The notes: a model not told the origin generated them from the sequence alone. A stretch of 64,000 bases of DNA from Eubacteriales Family XIII. Incertae Sedis bacterium (GCA_031261525.1 JAISJM010000120.1:1-64000), one strand, 5' to 3'; counted from the first letter of the stretch, positions 9,501-17,404 are shown. A program made the numbers and translations.

Positions 9501-11853
9501 GACGCTCACGTTGGTACTCGAAGTATTATCCTCTTCATCTGAGGGCATCGCATCTGCGCCAATCAGAAACTCTGCGGAAATCAGCGGCATCACGGATGAC
9601 AACGACAATCCTGTAGAGGATAAGGATTCGACGCCAGATGATGAAGATAATGAAAATCCAAAGGACAATGAGATCGACGAAGACGGCAAAGATGGCGGCG
9701 ATGAGGACGACCACGATTACGCGGAAGTTATCGTCAAGAAATATGACGCTGCACTCCGTAAGTGGATTGAATCCGTCGATCATGCTGGCAACAATACACC
9801 AGTAGAGACCGCTGTAAACGGACCAACTGGTAAAGTCACACCAACAAAAGTACTCGTCGGCGACCTCGTACATTACAACATTCGCGTCTTTAATCAAAGT
9901 GCACTGCCATTAGATATTGCAGAAATTACGGATTACGTGCCTGCGGGACTAGAATTTGTAGCTGCTGAGAATCCAGGCTGGAAGTATGATGCCAAGACAA
10001 GAAAGGCAACGTACTCAGAGGCAAATGGCGCGAAAGATATGCCAATTAAGCTACATGCCAATACGACACAGAAAGCTGATGGAACATTTGCATACAACGA
10101 TGCCGCTGATGTTGCAACTGCGAAGACGGTTAAGCTTGTCTTAAAAGTTCTATCGCCAGACAAGTCGCTTACATCAAATGGGCAGACAAGTGTGAATGTC
10201 ATCAACTTTGCAGAGATTAGCCAGCTTACAGATGAAGAGGGCACGCCAGTAAAGGATATCGATTCCAAGCCAGATTCAGATCTTGATAATGATGGCAAGA
10301 TTGACGACAAGGATAAGCCTGTGCAAGACAATGAGATTGACGAGCACGGCAAGAAGGAAGACGGCACAGAAAATCGTGGCAAGGACGAAGATGACCATGA
10401 TTATGCTGAAATTGTGATTCCAGTGCATATCAGTGTTGAAGTCGATAAAGATACGATCAAACGTACAACAGCTGCATATGAAAGCCTCCCAGATAAGGAA
10501 GGATTTAACAACGTCGGCGAAGAAGATGAACGTTATAAATACGAAATCGACTTTAGATCCACATCGACAGTAGATGCAGAAGAATTCATTGTAGATGACC
10601 CACTTGAAAATGTGAAAGCTGGTCTGATTCGTGTAGAAGAACTCTATACACCGATTGTCTGGGGTGATTTAGACGGCAAATACAATGTCTGGTACAAGAC
10701 AAATCTACAGTCTGCATCTGACTTGACGAATTATGGTGGCAGTCTGACCGCAACGCCAGAACTCGGCGCACCAAATAGCGGACTTCGCTCTTACTCCAAT
10801 GCAGGCTTCAAGCCGTGGATTGAGAAAGCAGCAGGGGGACAGAATGCGACACAGATTGATCCAACAAAGAGGTACAAGTTAGATGTATCGAAACTCGGCT
10901 TAGCTGATGGCGAGTATATCACTGCAATTCGGTTCGAGTATGGCGCAGTTGCCGTTGGGTTTACAAGTAAAAACTACTCGGATCGTTCCATCAATGGCGA
11001 GCACCGAGACAATGATGGCAATGTAGATCTACCGAGAGATAACACGGGCAAGATTGAGACACTTACGGTTAATCCTGCACCTGCTACAAAACTTTCAAGT
11101 TCACCTATTAGCTTGAGAACAAGCAAAGAGTTGCGTTATCTGAAAGCTGCAAATGACAGCTTGAACGGTACAGTCGCAGATATTGCGCAAATGGCTGGAA
11201 TCGGAGCAGAATCAAGTGGAAGTGGCGCAGTTGCGACATTTGCAACTGGAATTAACGCCAATGAAGTGAACTGGACGCCAGATGGCTCAAACGACTTCTA
11301 CGCACAAGGTGCCGTAGATGCAACAGGATTAAAGCCTGCAGCATATCTCGTATCTGCAACACGCGCAATGAGCGATGTGGATATCGTATCGTCCGTCACC
11401 GCAAGGATTGCGAGAGCGGGCGAGCGCGATGCGGATCAGGATGCAGTTGTGACAAATGAAATCCAGACATTTGCGACAGATCCAGAGTCACTCGAAATCG
11501 ACAAAGCCGTGATTGAGGAGAACAGCTTCGTGAAAAATGGCGAAGATGCAGGACTCATCACAAGAGGTGGCACGGATGCACCTCCAGAACTAACAGATAA
11601 GGGTAAGGAAAATCTTACAAAAGATGGCAAAGCAGCCAAGGCAAATGTTGTAAATGGTCAGACTTTCAAGGAAGGCGCGACTGTGACAAACCCTGTAAGT
11701 CTCATCCGAGCGGCAATTACAGGCGATGAGTTCGATGCAACCATATTGCTGATTACAATGCTAGGTGCGGCAGCTGTCATGACGATGTTGATTCTCCTAC
11801 AAGCTCAAAGAATTCGCCGCCGTAAGTATGCTGATAAGAGAGAGGATGTGTAG
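565..11853 (+). CDS. Giant multidomain cell-surface adhesin (DUF11-like and pilin isopeptide domains)
   Basis: This surface protein has about 3762 residues. GGAG at 556-559 favours the second of two adjacent ATGs (565, 5-nt spacing) over 562. Residues 1-60 form a long export signal with a charged stretch and a hydrophobic core ending near LSWADG. A series of conserved-repeat (DUF11-type) domains follows. There is a Cna-B/SpaA-like segment near residue 1190 (KTNFAGGPLEGAEFNLYY) and two FctA/Spy0128-like pilin isopeptide domains near 1740-2040. Five modules then begin YDAALRKW or similar, at residues 2046, 2406, 2632, 2860 and 3061, each ending in an Asp/Glu-rich linker. The C-terminus is a hydrophobic helix followed by RIRRRKYADKRED, like a sortase-type tail, but no LPXTG is visible (the nearest text is AAITGDEF). 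It is likely exposed on the wall or membrane, for adhesion or biofilm. The binding target is unknown. Confidence 0.85.
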   Translation: MNTNEHLQTHAPSTSSRSARANVAAYVSQVGSVRSAIAFLLAVIMVFSLITPRLSWADGEDSTSGPAVETDSTNPAIAAQGAPITALDAFAPWTVTANLTPPNPGPAYNSGETIKVDVNFQRSQGGAVDYDQEYVLYINAAITQLPVFSGVQSINGKPVLIVKSQGTENVGGTPYIKYVYAFNPDLTETDLSSLFSTKFSASVTLKTVSSETTINKPIITNDSSEVEIGQITIKPPAPPASSGSVNLQKNVATIYNYENGRYIEDSGNTGYVTTGSLVKFNVTISDNLKYYTENGIAYPIYKLLEQVPAGYTGVTKGAQLPIGPSGNTAVNAQWTHNPINSTNPEMWDYDLSYYTATQSSLTVAFYAIVQPGADTSKLINKVTAHPDNGDKDKNATAGVAVGTKPTPPPVIPPEPGDYYDLALITYMGEHGHRNQSGGTLTHDKVFTELNQKQDFKIAIYNQGWKDVDNVTIAINLPENIQMLDKDGNIADPEVGDILPNGWVYRGSPTPVPNANNWTPVKQYTKLISSGRDGDEDYTNYLRARQPYDHYGWCWAGITFSAIITGDYDSDNLTVPELGTRLYSAEIVSFEGYNTTYTTKTAMVNNVPTVVNDEEVSPGTADGITNHPDEDSFPDSNPYNDLSRHPIAQNDYNTTFLGFDANEAANGAINWKYENLNPINGEPLAKEYAGRFNEKTTAPGNGAWQADEDDYDFVQIRVREPKPNIDYTLDELNKSRVSIEEIKKGTALASQNTVINSFTGNSFTGNSKSGYKMGNYTYIGDDGAITNPLTFFVYKVTVNAGEHDMSNVTLTDTLPDGLKYITLAEMGLTSGTYGANGPFSSYKNNYGFFSEFYWKASTLKDGSKAVVPNDSNIHTSTTSSDADAGDYYANIGSANTIGFPKIPGYGTQRDNNNYNYNKLTSGEGISWVNPDAHPVDTEKYFENFKVDFTSNHEVTVTAKNLHETLVDLYFFVALDPSKPLQEGTVYQNSATMTRDGADEIIVTEDTYAYWDYDGASAFAKKFINTSAKGSAKWKGTEGLKIVGEEATIPYRIQVRAIGSNANGGTFTANPPQIHIDDYLKSQAAGAGATINDVKVNNTSILDSGVIPVSTYTGSAFTTTGLGNKITNESSMSAIYASESGILTISNNQDITPGSEGRIYDVEFAVDYADITPGTAIKNTAGNTVTSVRPLSFDLHKTNFAGGPLEGAEFNLYYADAKGVVNYSDPVKNTGSTQEIQDDPTKATVVTLGAFNNYHFTFVPKDYQAKNSWHIAFVETVAPHKNPDYEPPYEAGHIYYMDITKDSGGNLTWSISTANGGYILTTTAGLGHYDFLNTNEEITTTKMALTKTWLGDTPNGTPLFYYISSTDTSRHENPFTKTAEGWISGNIYTGLYSIVEYSPIGYGPEAIDNWTYLGRATKAGIAYDKYESKFGVALDKDGKVTIQGAVSDSVNVTNTAIGDYGLEKLWPAGWPGYEDANRVSTDGITILDPTVAPPTTKFFLVGANGRYELSKATEDYTTIGGLRYTNNYIKAGTYDLYEYSTAEDYVPTVFIDSDGSTISGAWTLQPEDAVDYPGYKIYKHSSSITVAPRTGDAPYKSVEKRVSLPAIVNTSGSILPVYDTLTIRKVLTGAAVENGATTTSPYAVKVRVSGSAVDDSEYLTFTGDAPNYVFSGSGVTSDAATSLTISQAAPVFITGLPAGSEYVVSEGITGDYIPTITYGAIGDVDTGITHSAVVTNDYVTPTPVAVTLAAVKTVTGTGATLDANQFAFELYDSNADGEIGATPIETVSNGAVFADGSAYVTFSSITYGGINPAVHYYLIKEKSAADTGDWIYSNKTYLAVVSVSAVQVGQSNQKILRAETTYKEKNGEGDWVNVAGGKLVNGFPEIINRYSVPAPIEVDFDVTKTATGAALNAGAFTFGVFSVNTKSAVLGTQVATASNIAAPAGQASPVTFAGIEIANAGTYYYIIKETNPDTTPITSSGWRLDKTQYFATVVVEEEHVNGAIPDGDDILTTTSISYQVSTDGGSTWNDFHPNTSLKNFTNTYVEYDAALRKWVSGDYRIKSDGTIVSIPAIGEPTSPASAVPVTKGDVVKYTIKVYNQGNQATKIPQIVDYLPTDGALSFTKAAVFAGQYPEIFTNAGWTYDESTYKLTYNYDKTYAGWGTATDTVIASGAATYTGNADVTLAPGAAKEISVYLVVNSAPANGTIDNFAEISEFTDDEGTEVEDIDSTPDTDEDNDNFIDEDDNEIDENAKENPGDDEDDHDIAQITVAELGDLVISKHVLNNAGDNHKFSFKVSDENGPVNLTAEKIDIVWEPTLAFAQDGLAQGIVTLTDGAIVKIGGLTPGAYTVEEVSVSGLALGAYETAYETSTGVPAVPSTGAGVTVSGVDVTSAAIREVNFTNTFKKYDAALKKWVSDVDRPTGYDANSNSYTVTDVKGYGEPANAAKVTPAAVRIGDLVTYKIGLYNQGAYDVTIKEVVDNLPDGLAFVEAGTLVSGVAVNTNWALGDTAKGQNANQLYWTSESGIQLLANPDHKATDKPSDYPAGTSDSITVVLKVVATESGTITNTAEIVKLYDGTGEYPVEDIDSTPDDDTDNDDTVDNEIEDDGKPDDDEDETVDEDDSDIAEIDLRVYDVALRKWIPSVERKVTGAKDWANVYSAKTPEYNTAVPVQIGDKVTFAIDLFNQCTNDVQISKISDYIGNGFTYVAADNDTAWNYNSASGIAAYAGNPLALEQWSGKAADAYPATTVSITLRVAKITGASVGTERYNYAEITELQDEDGDVVPDYDSVPDGDLHNDGELNDDTRVPTDSGLNPIKDNVITEHALEPDGSKVINESPENPNGYGYDEDDHDFAKVKDVEYDAALKKWVESVEHAGKSTEIDKSGENGPTGNTSPASVSVGDFVSYSIRVFNQTELPINITEVVDYVPKGLGFVASKNPDWTYNKDTGKATYVGEPIKLSGNTSQNEDGTYNYSDNAGTAKTLTLVLEVLSSSSEGIASAPIRNSAEISGITDDNDNPVEDKDSTPDDEDNENPKDNEIDEDGKDGGDEDDHDYAEVIVKKYDAALRKWIESVDHAGNNTPVETAVNGPTGKVTPTKVLVGDLVHYNIRVFNQSALPLDIAEITDYVPAGLEFVAAENPGWKYDAKTRKATYSEANGAKDMPIKLHANTTQKADGTFAYNDAADVATAKTVKLVLKVLSPDKSLTSNGQTSVNVINFAEISQLTDEEGTPVKDIDSKPDSDLDNDGKIDDKDKPVQDNEIDEHGKKEDGTENRGKDEDDHDYAEIVIPVHISVEVDKDTIKRTTAAYESLPDKEGFNNVGEEDERYKYEIDFRSTSTVDAEEFIVDDPLENVKAGLIRVEELYTPIVWGDLDGKYNVWYKTNLQSASDLTNYGGSLTATPELGAPNSGLRSYSNAGFKPWIEKAAGGQNATQIDPTKRYKLDVSKLGLADGEYITAIRFEYGAVAVGFTSKNYSDRSINGEHRDNDGNVDLPRDNTGKIETLTVNPAPATKLSSSPISLRTSKELRYLKAANDSLNGTVADIAQMAGIGAESSGSGAVATFATGINANEVNWTPDGSNDFYAQGAVDATGLKPAAYLVSATRAMSDVDIVSSVTARIARAGERDADQDAVVTNEIQTFATDPESLEIDKAVIEENSFVKNGEDAGLITRGGTDAPPELTDKGKENLTKDGKAAKANVVNGQTFKEGATVTNPVSLIRAAITGDEFDATILLITMLGAAAVMTMLILLQAQRIRRRKYADKREDV
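6697..10413 (+). repeat. Five tandem adhesin modules with Asp-rich linkers
   Basis: Within the adhesin gene, modules start at 6697, 7777, 8455, 9139 and 9742 with the protein motif YD(A/V)AL(R/K)KW. Each has a DUF11-like beta domain (VGD.V.Y.I.VFNQ..., then a VVDY(V/L)P motif). The linkers are built on (V/E)(E/K)D(I/K)DSTPD.D.DND...DNEIDE...DEDDHD. The linker spacing of Asp resembles calcium-binding DxDxDN repeats of the thrombospondin-3 type. Unit length is about 200-230 residues, except the first (about 360), which carries an extra inserted domain (VISKHVLNNAGDNHKFSFKV). Confidence 0.8.
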
Positions 11854-11854
11854 C

Positions 11855-13219
11855 ATGAAGAATTATATAAACAAAGACGCGCTACACAACAGAAAGCCAT
11901 TTGTTGCGGCATTTGCAATGATTCTCGCGTTTCTTACTGTATTTATGCAGCTTGGTGTGCTCAATGCGCAAGCTGCACCTGGCGATAGCAACCTCACGGT
12001 AGAGTACCGTTACCGTGAGGGCAATGCGCCAACAATTCCGCCCGTGATTACGCAAGGTGGCATCGGCTATAAGCTTTTGTCGCAAGCGGCTCCTGTATTG
12101 GAGTCCACGCTTCCAATCATTCGGACATACGAATATAAGATAGAAGGTCTTCTAAGTGAAGAAGACCTTGCGGCATTATCACAGATCGAAGGTCTTGTCG
12201 TCACGCCTGTATCGATTGCACTAAAACGCGAAGTCGACAAAAGTGAGGTACTCGGAGATGTGCCGATCAATGATGCCGATGAGTTACCACTTGCGCAGAC
12301 ATTTTCCGTTACATCTGCTTACACAGAGAACGGCGTGGGTGATGCCGTGCTCGACAGAGCTGGCGCATCTTTTACGATTCAGCACAAAGATGAGTTTGGT
12401 TTGCCCGATGCGTACATCGCGGATATCGTCTACAGAGGCGTTGAAACCTACAAAGGTACAGGCTATTATGAGGCGGCAAGTACTTATCAGACGGATACCC
12501 ATGAAGGTGATGTGAATCAATATGTTATCATCGCAAAGTATGAGTCTACAAGAGAACCTGTCTACGAAGGCGGCGGCACACCAGTTGTTGACACAGATGG
12601 GGATGGGTTAGACGATGATACGGGATTTGCGATTCCAGATGCAAATTCGCCGGTAGATGATGAAGTCATCGATGAGCCTGCGGAGCCAGAAGCATCAGAT
12701 CCTGCGACAGCTACAGTTGAGACCGTTTCAGAGACGCAGGCACAGCTTGATGCGCAGACAGGCAATCCACTTGTCGATCTTGCAAATGGAAATGTTCCAC
12801 TTGGTAGCTTCAACACATCGGGCGTATGGAGTTTGCTATCACTATTATTGTCCTTTATTGCGGTCATTTCATTTATAATCTTCGGGTTCTATGGATTTTC
12901 GAAGAAGAAGGTGGATGCAGAGGATACTTCTTACAATATCAACGATGACGAAAGTGCGCGTGTGCACGAAGGAGATGGTGATGACAATCTTCCGCGTGCA
13001 AAGAAGAATCGAAAGCTCTTAGGTATCGCATCTGGTATCTTGGCATTTTTGACACCAATCATATGGTTACTTGTTGATGATCTAAATCTAAAGATGGTAT
13101 GGATCAACAATCATACCATTTATGTTGCTTGTATTTTCGTATTATATGTCGTCAGCATCATTCTCTTCTTAACCTTGAAGAAGAAGTCCGACCGATATGA
13201 AAAGGCGTCTCTAGCATAA
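11855..13219 (+). CDS. Membrane-anchored surface partner protein with signal peptide and three C-terminal membrane segments
   Basis: A protein of about 454 residues. The ATG at 11855 lies 1 nt after the adhesin stop (TAGcATG) and behind GAGAGGAT, so the two genes are translationally coupled. A possible upstream start at 11828 overlaps the adhesin and has no better ribosome site. A signal peptide (KPFVAAFAMILAFLTVFMQL) ends near NAQA-AP. The ectodomain (residues about 35-290) contains YEYKIEGLLSEEDLAAL and resembles accessory proteins encoded beside large isopeptide adhesins in Clostridia, but I cannot name the family. One membrane helix near 325-350 precedes a charged cytoplasmic loop, and two more helices close the protein, which ends in a Lys-rich tail. 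It probably anchors, folds or exports the adhesin. Confidence 0.75.
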   Translation: MKNYINKDALHNRKPFVAAFAMILAFLTVFMQLGVLNAQAAPGDSNLTVEYRYREGNAPTIPPVITQGGIGYKLLSQAAPVLESTLPIIRTYEYKIEGLLSEEDLAALSQIEGLVVTPVSIALKREVDKSEVLGDVPINDADELPLAQTFSVTSAYTENGVGDAVLDRAGASFTIQHKDEFGLPDAYIADIVYRGVETYKGTGYYEAASTYQTDTHEGDVNQYVIIAKYESTREPVYEGGGTPVVDTDGDGLDDDTGFAIPDANSPVDDEVIDEPAEPEASDPATATVETVSETQAQLDAQTGNPLVDLANGNVPLGSFNTSGVWSLLSLLLSFIAVISFIIFGFYGFSKKKVDAEDTSYNINDDESARVHEGDGDDNLPRAKKNRKLLGIASGILAFLTPIIWLLVDDLNLKMVWINNHTIYVACIFVLYVVSIILFLTLKKKSDRYEKASLA

Positions 13220-13245
13220 AATATATTACAATATGATTTCTAACC

Positions 13246-13296
13246 AAAGACGGTCGTAATTTGAGATATTTTCGAATTATGACCGTCTTTGAATTA
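13246..13296 (+). terminator. Hairpin terminator of the surface operon
   Basis: AAAGACGGTC pairs with GACCGTCTTT, with further pairing of AATT on both sides of the loop. Only a short T-run follows, so termination may be partial. Confidence 0.65.
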
Positions 13297-13420
13297 TTCT
13301 GAAATTGTTTCATGTTGATTAATTTTGACTCGATTGATTGTATACATATTGTAATTAATATAATATAAAGATAATAACAAGTTAATATTATTTTCAATTA
13401 TTGGAATAGATGAGGGCAAA

Positions 13421-16400
13421 ATGAATAAGGAAATGCATGAGTTGAGTAATCCTCAGAAAAGTATATGGTATACAGAACAGTTTTTCCAAGGAACGAGCAT
13501 CAATAGCATATCTGCAACGATGCGTATGCAGGCTCCAATCAATTTCAAATTGCTTGAACTTGCAATCAATGAAACGATTAAAAATAATGATGCGATGCGG
13601 TTACGTGTGACAACAATCGATGGGGAACCGTGCCAATATGCTGAACCATATGCATTTGAGACATTTTCATATGAAGATTTTTCCGCGAGAAAAAAAAGTG
13701 ATCTATTTCAGTGGGATATAGATGAGAGTGCAAAGCCGATATTTAAAGAGAATGCACCGCTGTATCAATTTGTGATGATTCAGTTTGATGAGACGACAGC
13801 TGGTTACTTGACAATATTACACCATATTATCACGGACGCTTGGTCGAGTGTACTCATGGGTGATGAAATTATGGAACATTATGACAGTTTGATGGCGGGA
13901 AATCTCCCTGCGTCCATAGATGATAAACGGAAACCATCCTATTTAGATTTTCTTGAAAAGGAAAAGGAGTATCTTGTCTCGGAACGATATCGTAAGGATA
14001 AAACCTACTGGATGGATTTATTTGATACATTTCCAGAACCGACAACACTGAAACCTATAAAAGAGGAATTGTTTTATTCAGAAGCAATACGTAAAGCTTT
14101 TACAATTCCGACAAAATATTATGAAAATATAGCAGCATATTTGGAAGAAGCAAATCTTACTGTGTTTGTAGGGTTACTTAGTGCTTTTGTGCTTTATCTC
14201 AGTCGTGTTACGGGCAAAGATGATATTGTCATTGGAATTCCGGTTCTGAATCGGACAAATCGGACTGAACGTGTAACGATGGGGATGTTTATATCCACGG
14301 TTCCGTTTCGAATTCAGGTCGATTCAAGTGACACCTATGCGGACTTTGCAAAGAAAGTGGGCGCACAGTGGATGAAAGCGATGCGTCATCAACGCTATCC
14401 TTTTGAACAGACCCTTCGGTATGCAAGAGAGCATTCTGGCGTGCGCTATGAACAACTTTACGATATCGTATTTTCATATCAGAATGCGAAGTTTAGTCAC
14501 AGTGAGTCGTCTGGAAAAAAGGCTTCTCGTTGGCATTTTAGTGGGCATCAAAGAGAATCACTTGTTGTACATATCAACGATCGAGATGGTATCGGGCAAA
14601 TGGTCATCGATTATGATTTTCTGAAAAGCGAGTTTACATCGAGTGAAATCGCATCGATTCATAATCAATTTATGACCTTGACAAAAAATGCAATGGCATC
14701 TCCAAGTAGCAAGATTAGCGAAATTGATATCATCAACGATACGGAGAAGAATTTAATTCTCACAAAGTTCAATAATACGGACTGTCCATTTCCAAAGGAT
14801 AAATCCATGCTAGATTTTTTCGAGGATAAGCTTCCGGACAAGAAGGATGACATCGCGGTTATACAAAATGCAAATGTAACAAGTGCTAGAAATCATCTCA
14901 CATATGGAGAATTGGATGCTCGTGCGTGTGCATTGGCAAGGGCTCTACGTGCAGCGGGAGTGTCAAATGGCGATATTGTGCCGCTCATGCTCTATCGCAG
15001 GGTTGATATGATGGTAGCGATTCTAGGAGTATGGAAGGCTGGCGCTGCTTATCTACCGATGGATCCACTGTACCCGAGTGAACGCATTCAGTATATGATT
15101 CAAGATAGTCATGCAAAAGTTGTATTGACAACGTCAGATTCACTAGATGCTGTAAGACAAAAAATGAAAGTGCTTGACAGTTCTTCAGGATTTACTCCTG
15201 ATATATCTGTGATATGTGTTGATACTGCATCATTGGACGATACGCAGCCTACAGAGGCAATGATACGCCCAACAGCAGATGATGTTGCTTATGTGATTTA
15301 TACATCTGGCTCCACTGGACAACCGAAGGGCGTGCTTGTTGGTCACCGCGCTTTGGTGAACCGAATCAATTGGATGAATTCATTTTATCCAACGATAGAA
15401 GAGGATGTCATCTTACAGAAGACACCATATACCTTTGATGTATCGGTATGGGAACTTACATGGTGGTTTTTTGCTGGTATCAAGATGGTGTTCCTTGATG
15501 CTGGTGATGAAAAATATCCTGATAAAATCGCCGATGCAATTGAGGAACATAATGTATCCATCATGCATTTTGTCCCCTCAATGCTCTCAGGATTTATGGA
15601 ATATTTAGAACGTTTTGGGGGGCTAAATAGGCTGTCATCGTTAAGACATGTCTTCGCTAGTGGTGAAGCACTTACACCCTTGCATGCCAATTCATTTTAT
15701 AGAGTAATTTATCCTGCTTGTGGGGCATATTTATATAATCTCTATGGTCCCACAGAGGCAGCAATTGATGTGACCTATTATAATTGCCCAGTCAGTACAG
15801 ATGCAACAGTAATTCCAATTGGAAAACCAATTGACAATATTAGGTTATATATATTGGATCGTTATGGCAATGAGCAACCGATTGGTGTATCCGGTGAGTT
15901 GTATCTAGGCGGCGTTGGGCTTGCAAAAGGGTATCTTGGAAAACCTGAATTAACCCTGGAAAAATTCGTCAGAAACAAGAACTTACCAGAACCATTATTA
16001 TACCGCACGGGCGATTTAGCGAAATGGTTGCCAAACGGTGGTGTCATTTATCTAGGACGAATTGACCATCAAATTAAGATTCGTGGATTTAGAATTGAAC
16101 TTGGCGATATAAGAACCCAACTAGAAAAGCATGAGGATATATCTTCTGCGATTGTTACATCAAAAAACAATACTAAAGATGAAGCATATCTTGTCGCATA
16201 TTATATATCAGATAAAGAAATTTCTTTTGATGCATTAAAAAGCCATCTGGAGTTGCATCTGCCAGAGTACATGATTCCATCATGTTTTGTGCGTATTGAC
16301 GAAATCCCGCTCTCCGCAAATGGAAAAGCTGATATCTCAAAACTCCCAGATCCTGATGCTGCTGTGAAAATTGGCATAATTAGAACGCTAATCCAGCCAC

Positions 16401-17404
16401 GTAATGTGAAAGAAGAGCTTGTGCATAGAATATGGAGCGAGGTATTAGGCAACGTAGAAATCAGTGTAACAGATGATTTCTTTAAAGTTGGTGGTGATTC
16501 TCTTCGTGCAATCGATATGGTCTGCCGAATGCCAGGCAGAGTAAATATACACAAAATTTATGAGCATCCCATATTGGAGGATTTTGCTAAGAATTTCGAT
16601 TTGCAAGAATCGACAAAATTGTTAGCCCTACTCGTAGGGAATCCAGAGGCCAAGGAGACATATATTCTGTGCCCCTATGGCGGAGGTGGTGCTTATAGCT
16701 ATCTCCCTTTAGCAGAAGAACTCGTGAGACAAAATCAAAAATGCAATGTCTACTCGATTCATCTTCCAGGACATGATTTTGGTGATGCGGATGAGCATTA
16801 TCTATCTGTCAAAAAAATAGCAGAACAAATTCAAGATGAAATAAAAACGACGATTACGGGTAATATCACCATTTATGCCCATTGTGTCGGTACAGCGCTC
16901 GGTGTTGAACTTGCAAGAAGTCTTGTTGAATCAGAAAATGCCCCGAAAGCTTTATATCTCGGTGGCATCTTACCACCAAGACAGGTGGGGATATACGGCA
17001 GTTTTATTGATCCATGGAAGGTATTAAGCGATAATAAATTGATCGTATTTTTAGGTAAACTGGGTATGCCTTCTGGAGATTTTTCTGCTGAAGGACAGGG
17101 GCGTATACTGAGTGCGTTTCGCCATGATGTAAGAGCATATTATCGGTATTTTGGGGCATTTGCAAAGGAACTTTCAAAAAAGAAATATTCTCAATTTGAC
17201 AGGTTCCCAGTTATTACAATACTTGGCGATAGCGACTTAATGACCCGATCAAGACGAGATCAAGAGGGGTGGCAGAAGTTTTTGAAGATAGATCGAACGA
17301 ATGATAAAGATGGAGTGCATATCATTGAGCATGCGGAACATTATTTTATGCAGACGCATTGCACTCATTTGGCTAAGATACTGATTAATAAGGAAGAATC
17401 TTAA
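13421..17404 (+). CDS. Single-module serine-type nonribosomal peptide synthetase (C-A-T-TE)
   Basis: This 1327-residue protein has the domain order of EntF. The condensation domain (1-430) has HHIITDAW at 134-141, with Ala for the usual Gly after Asp. The adenylation domain (about 470-970) has YTSGSTGQPKG, NLYGPTEAAID, YRTGDLAKW and the terminal Lys in SANGKADISK. By alignment to GrsA numbering the pocket reads D-V-W-H-F-S-L-I-D-K, matching the published serine codes (from memory, EntF is DVWHFSLVDK). The carrier domain has GGDSL, with the phosphopantetheine Ser at 1027. The thioesterase (1090-1327) has AHCVG at 1153-1157, so Cys1155 replaces the normal nucleophile Ser. Asp in LGDSD and His in EHAEHYF complete a plausible triad. 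The start is at ATG behind GAGGG. No phosphopantetheinyl transferase or other module is in view, so the acyl donor and product are unknown. Confidence 0.9.
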   Translation: MNKEMHELSNPQKSIWYTEQFFQGTSINSISATMRMQAPINFKLLELAINETIKNNDAMRLRVTTIDGEPCQYAEPYAFETFSYEDFSARKKSDLFQWDIDESAKPIFKENAPLYQFVMIQFDETTAGYLTILHHIITDAWSSVLMGDEIMEHYDSLMAGNLPASIDDKRKPSYLDFLEKEKEYLVSERYRKDKTYWMDLFDTFPEPTTLKPIKEELFYSEAIRKAFTIPTKYYENIAAYLEEANLTVFVGLLSAFVLYLSRVTGKDDIVIGIPVLNRTNRTERVTMGMFISTVPFRIQVDSSDTYADFAKKVGAQWMKAMRHQRYPFEQTLRYAREHSGVRYEQLYDIVFSYQNAKFSHSESSGKKASRWHFSGHQRESLVVHINDRDGIGQMVIDYDFLKSEFTSSEIASIHNQFMTLTKNAMASPSSKISEIDIINDTEKNLILTKFNNTDCPFPKDKSMLDFFEDKLPDKKDDIAVIQNANVTSARNHLTYGELDARACALARALRAAGVSNGDIVPLMLYRRVDMMVAILGVWKAGAAYLPMDPLYPSERIQYMIQDSHAKVVLTTSDSLDAVRQKMKVLDSSSGFTPDISVICVDTASLDDTQPTEAMIRPTADDVAYVIYTSGSTGQPKGVLVGHRALVNRINWMNSFYPTIEEDVILQKTPYTFDVSVWELTWWFFAGIKMVFLDAGDEKYPDKIADAIEEHNVSIMHFVPSMLSGFMEYLERFGGLNRLSSLRHVFASGEALTPLHANSFYRVIYPACGAYLYNLYGPTEAAIDVTYYNCPVSTDATVIPIGKPIDNIRLYILDRYGNEQPIGVSGELYLGGVGLAKGYLGKPELTLEKFVRNKNLPEPLLYRTGDLAKWLPNGGVIYLGRIDHQIKIRGFRIELGDIRTQLEKHEDISSAIVTSKNNTKDEAYLVAYYISDKEISFDALKSHLELHLPEYMIPSCFVRIDEIPLSANGKADISKLPDPDAAVKIGIIRTLIQPRNVKEELVHRIWSEVLGNVEISVTDDFFKVGGDSLRAIDMVCRMPGRVNIHKIYEHPILEDFAKNFDLQESTKLLALLVGNPEAKETYILCPYGGGGAYSYLPLAEELVRQNQKCNVYSIHLPGHDFGDADEHYLSVKKIAEQIQDEIKTTITGNITIYAHCVGTALGVELARSLVESENAPKALYLGGILPPRQVGIYGSFIDPWKVLSDNKLIVFLGKLGMPSGDFSAEGQGRILSAFRHDVRAYYRYFGAFAKELSKKKYSQFDRFPVITILGDSDLMTRSRRDQEGWQKFLKIDRTNDKDGVHIIEHAEHYFMQTHCTHLAKILINKEES

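Noticed and set aside
11828..11854. Earlier start of the surface partner protein inside the adhesin gene
   Set aside because: It would add nine residues before the signal peptide and has no ribosome site as good as GAGAGGAT before 11855.
13421..17404. Enterobactin synthetase EntF
   Set aside because: Domain order and the serine code fit, but no DHB genes (entA/B/C/E) are present and the TE has Cys instead of Ser, so a siderophore is not supported.
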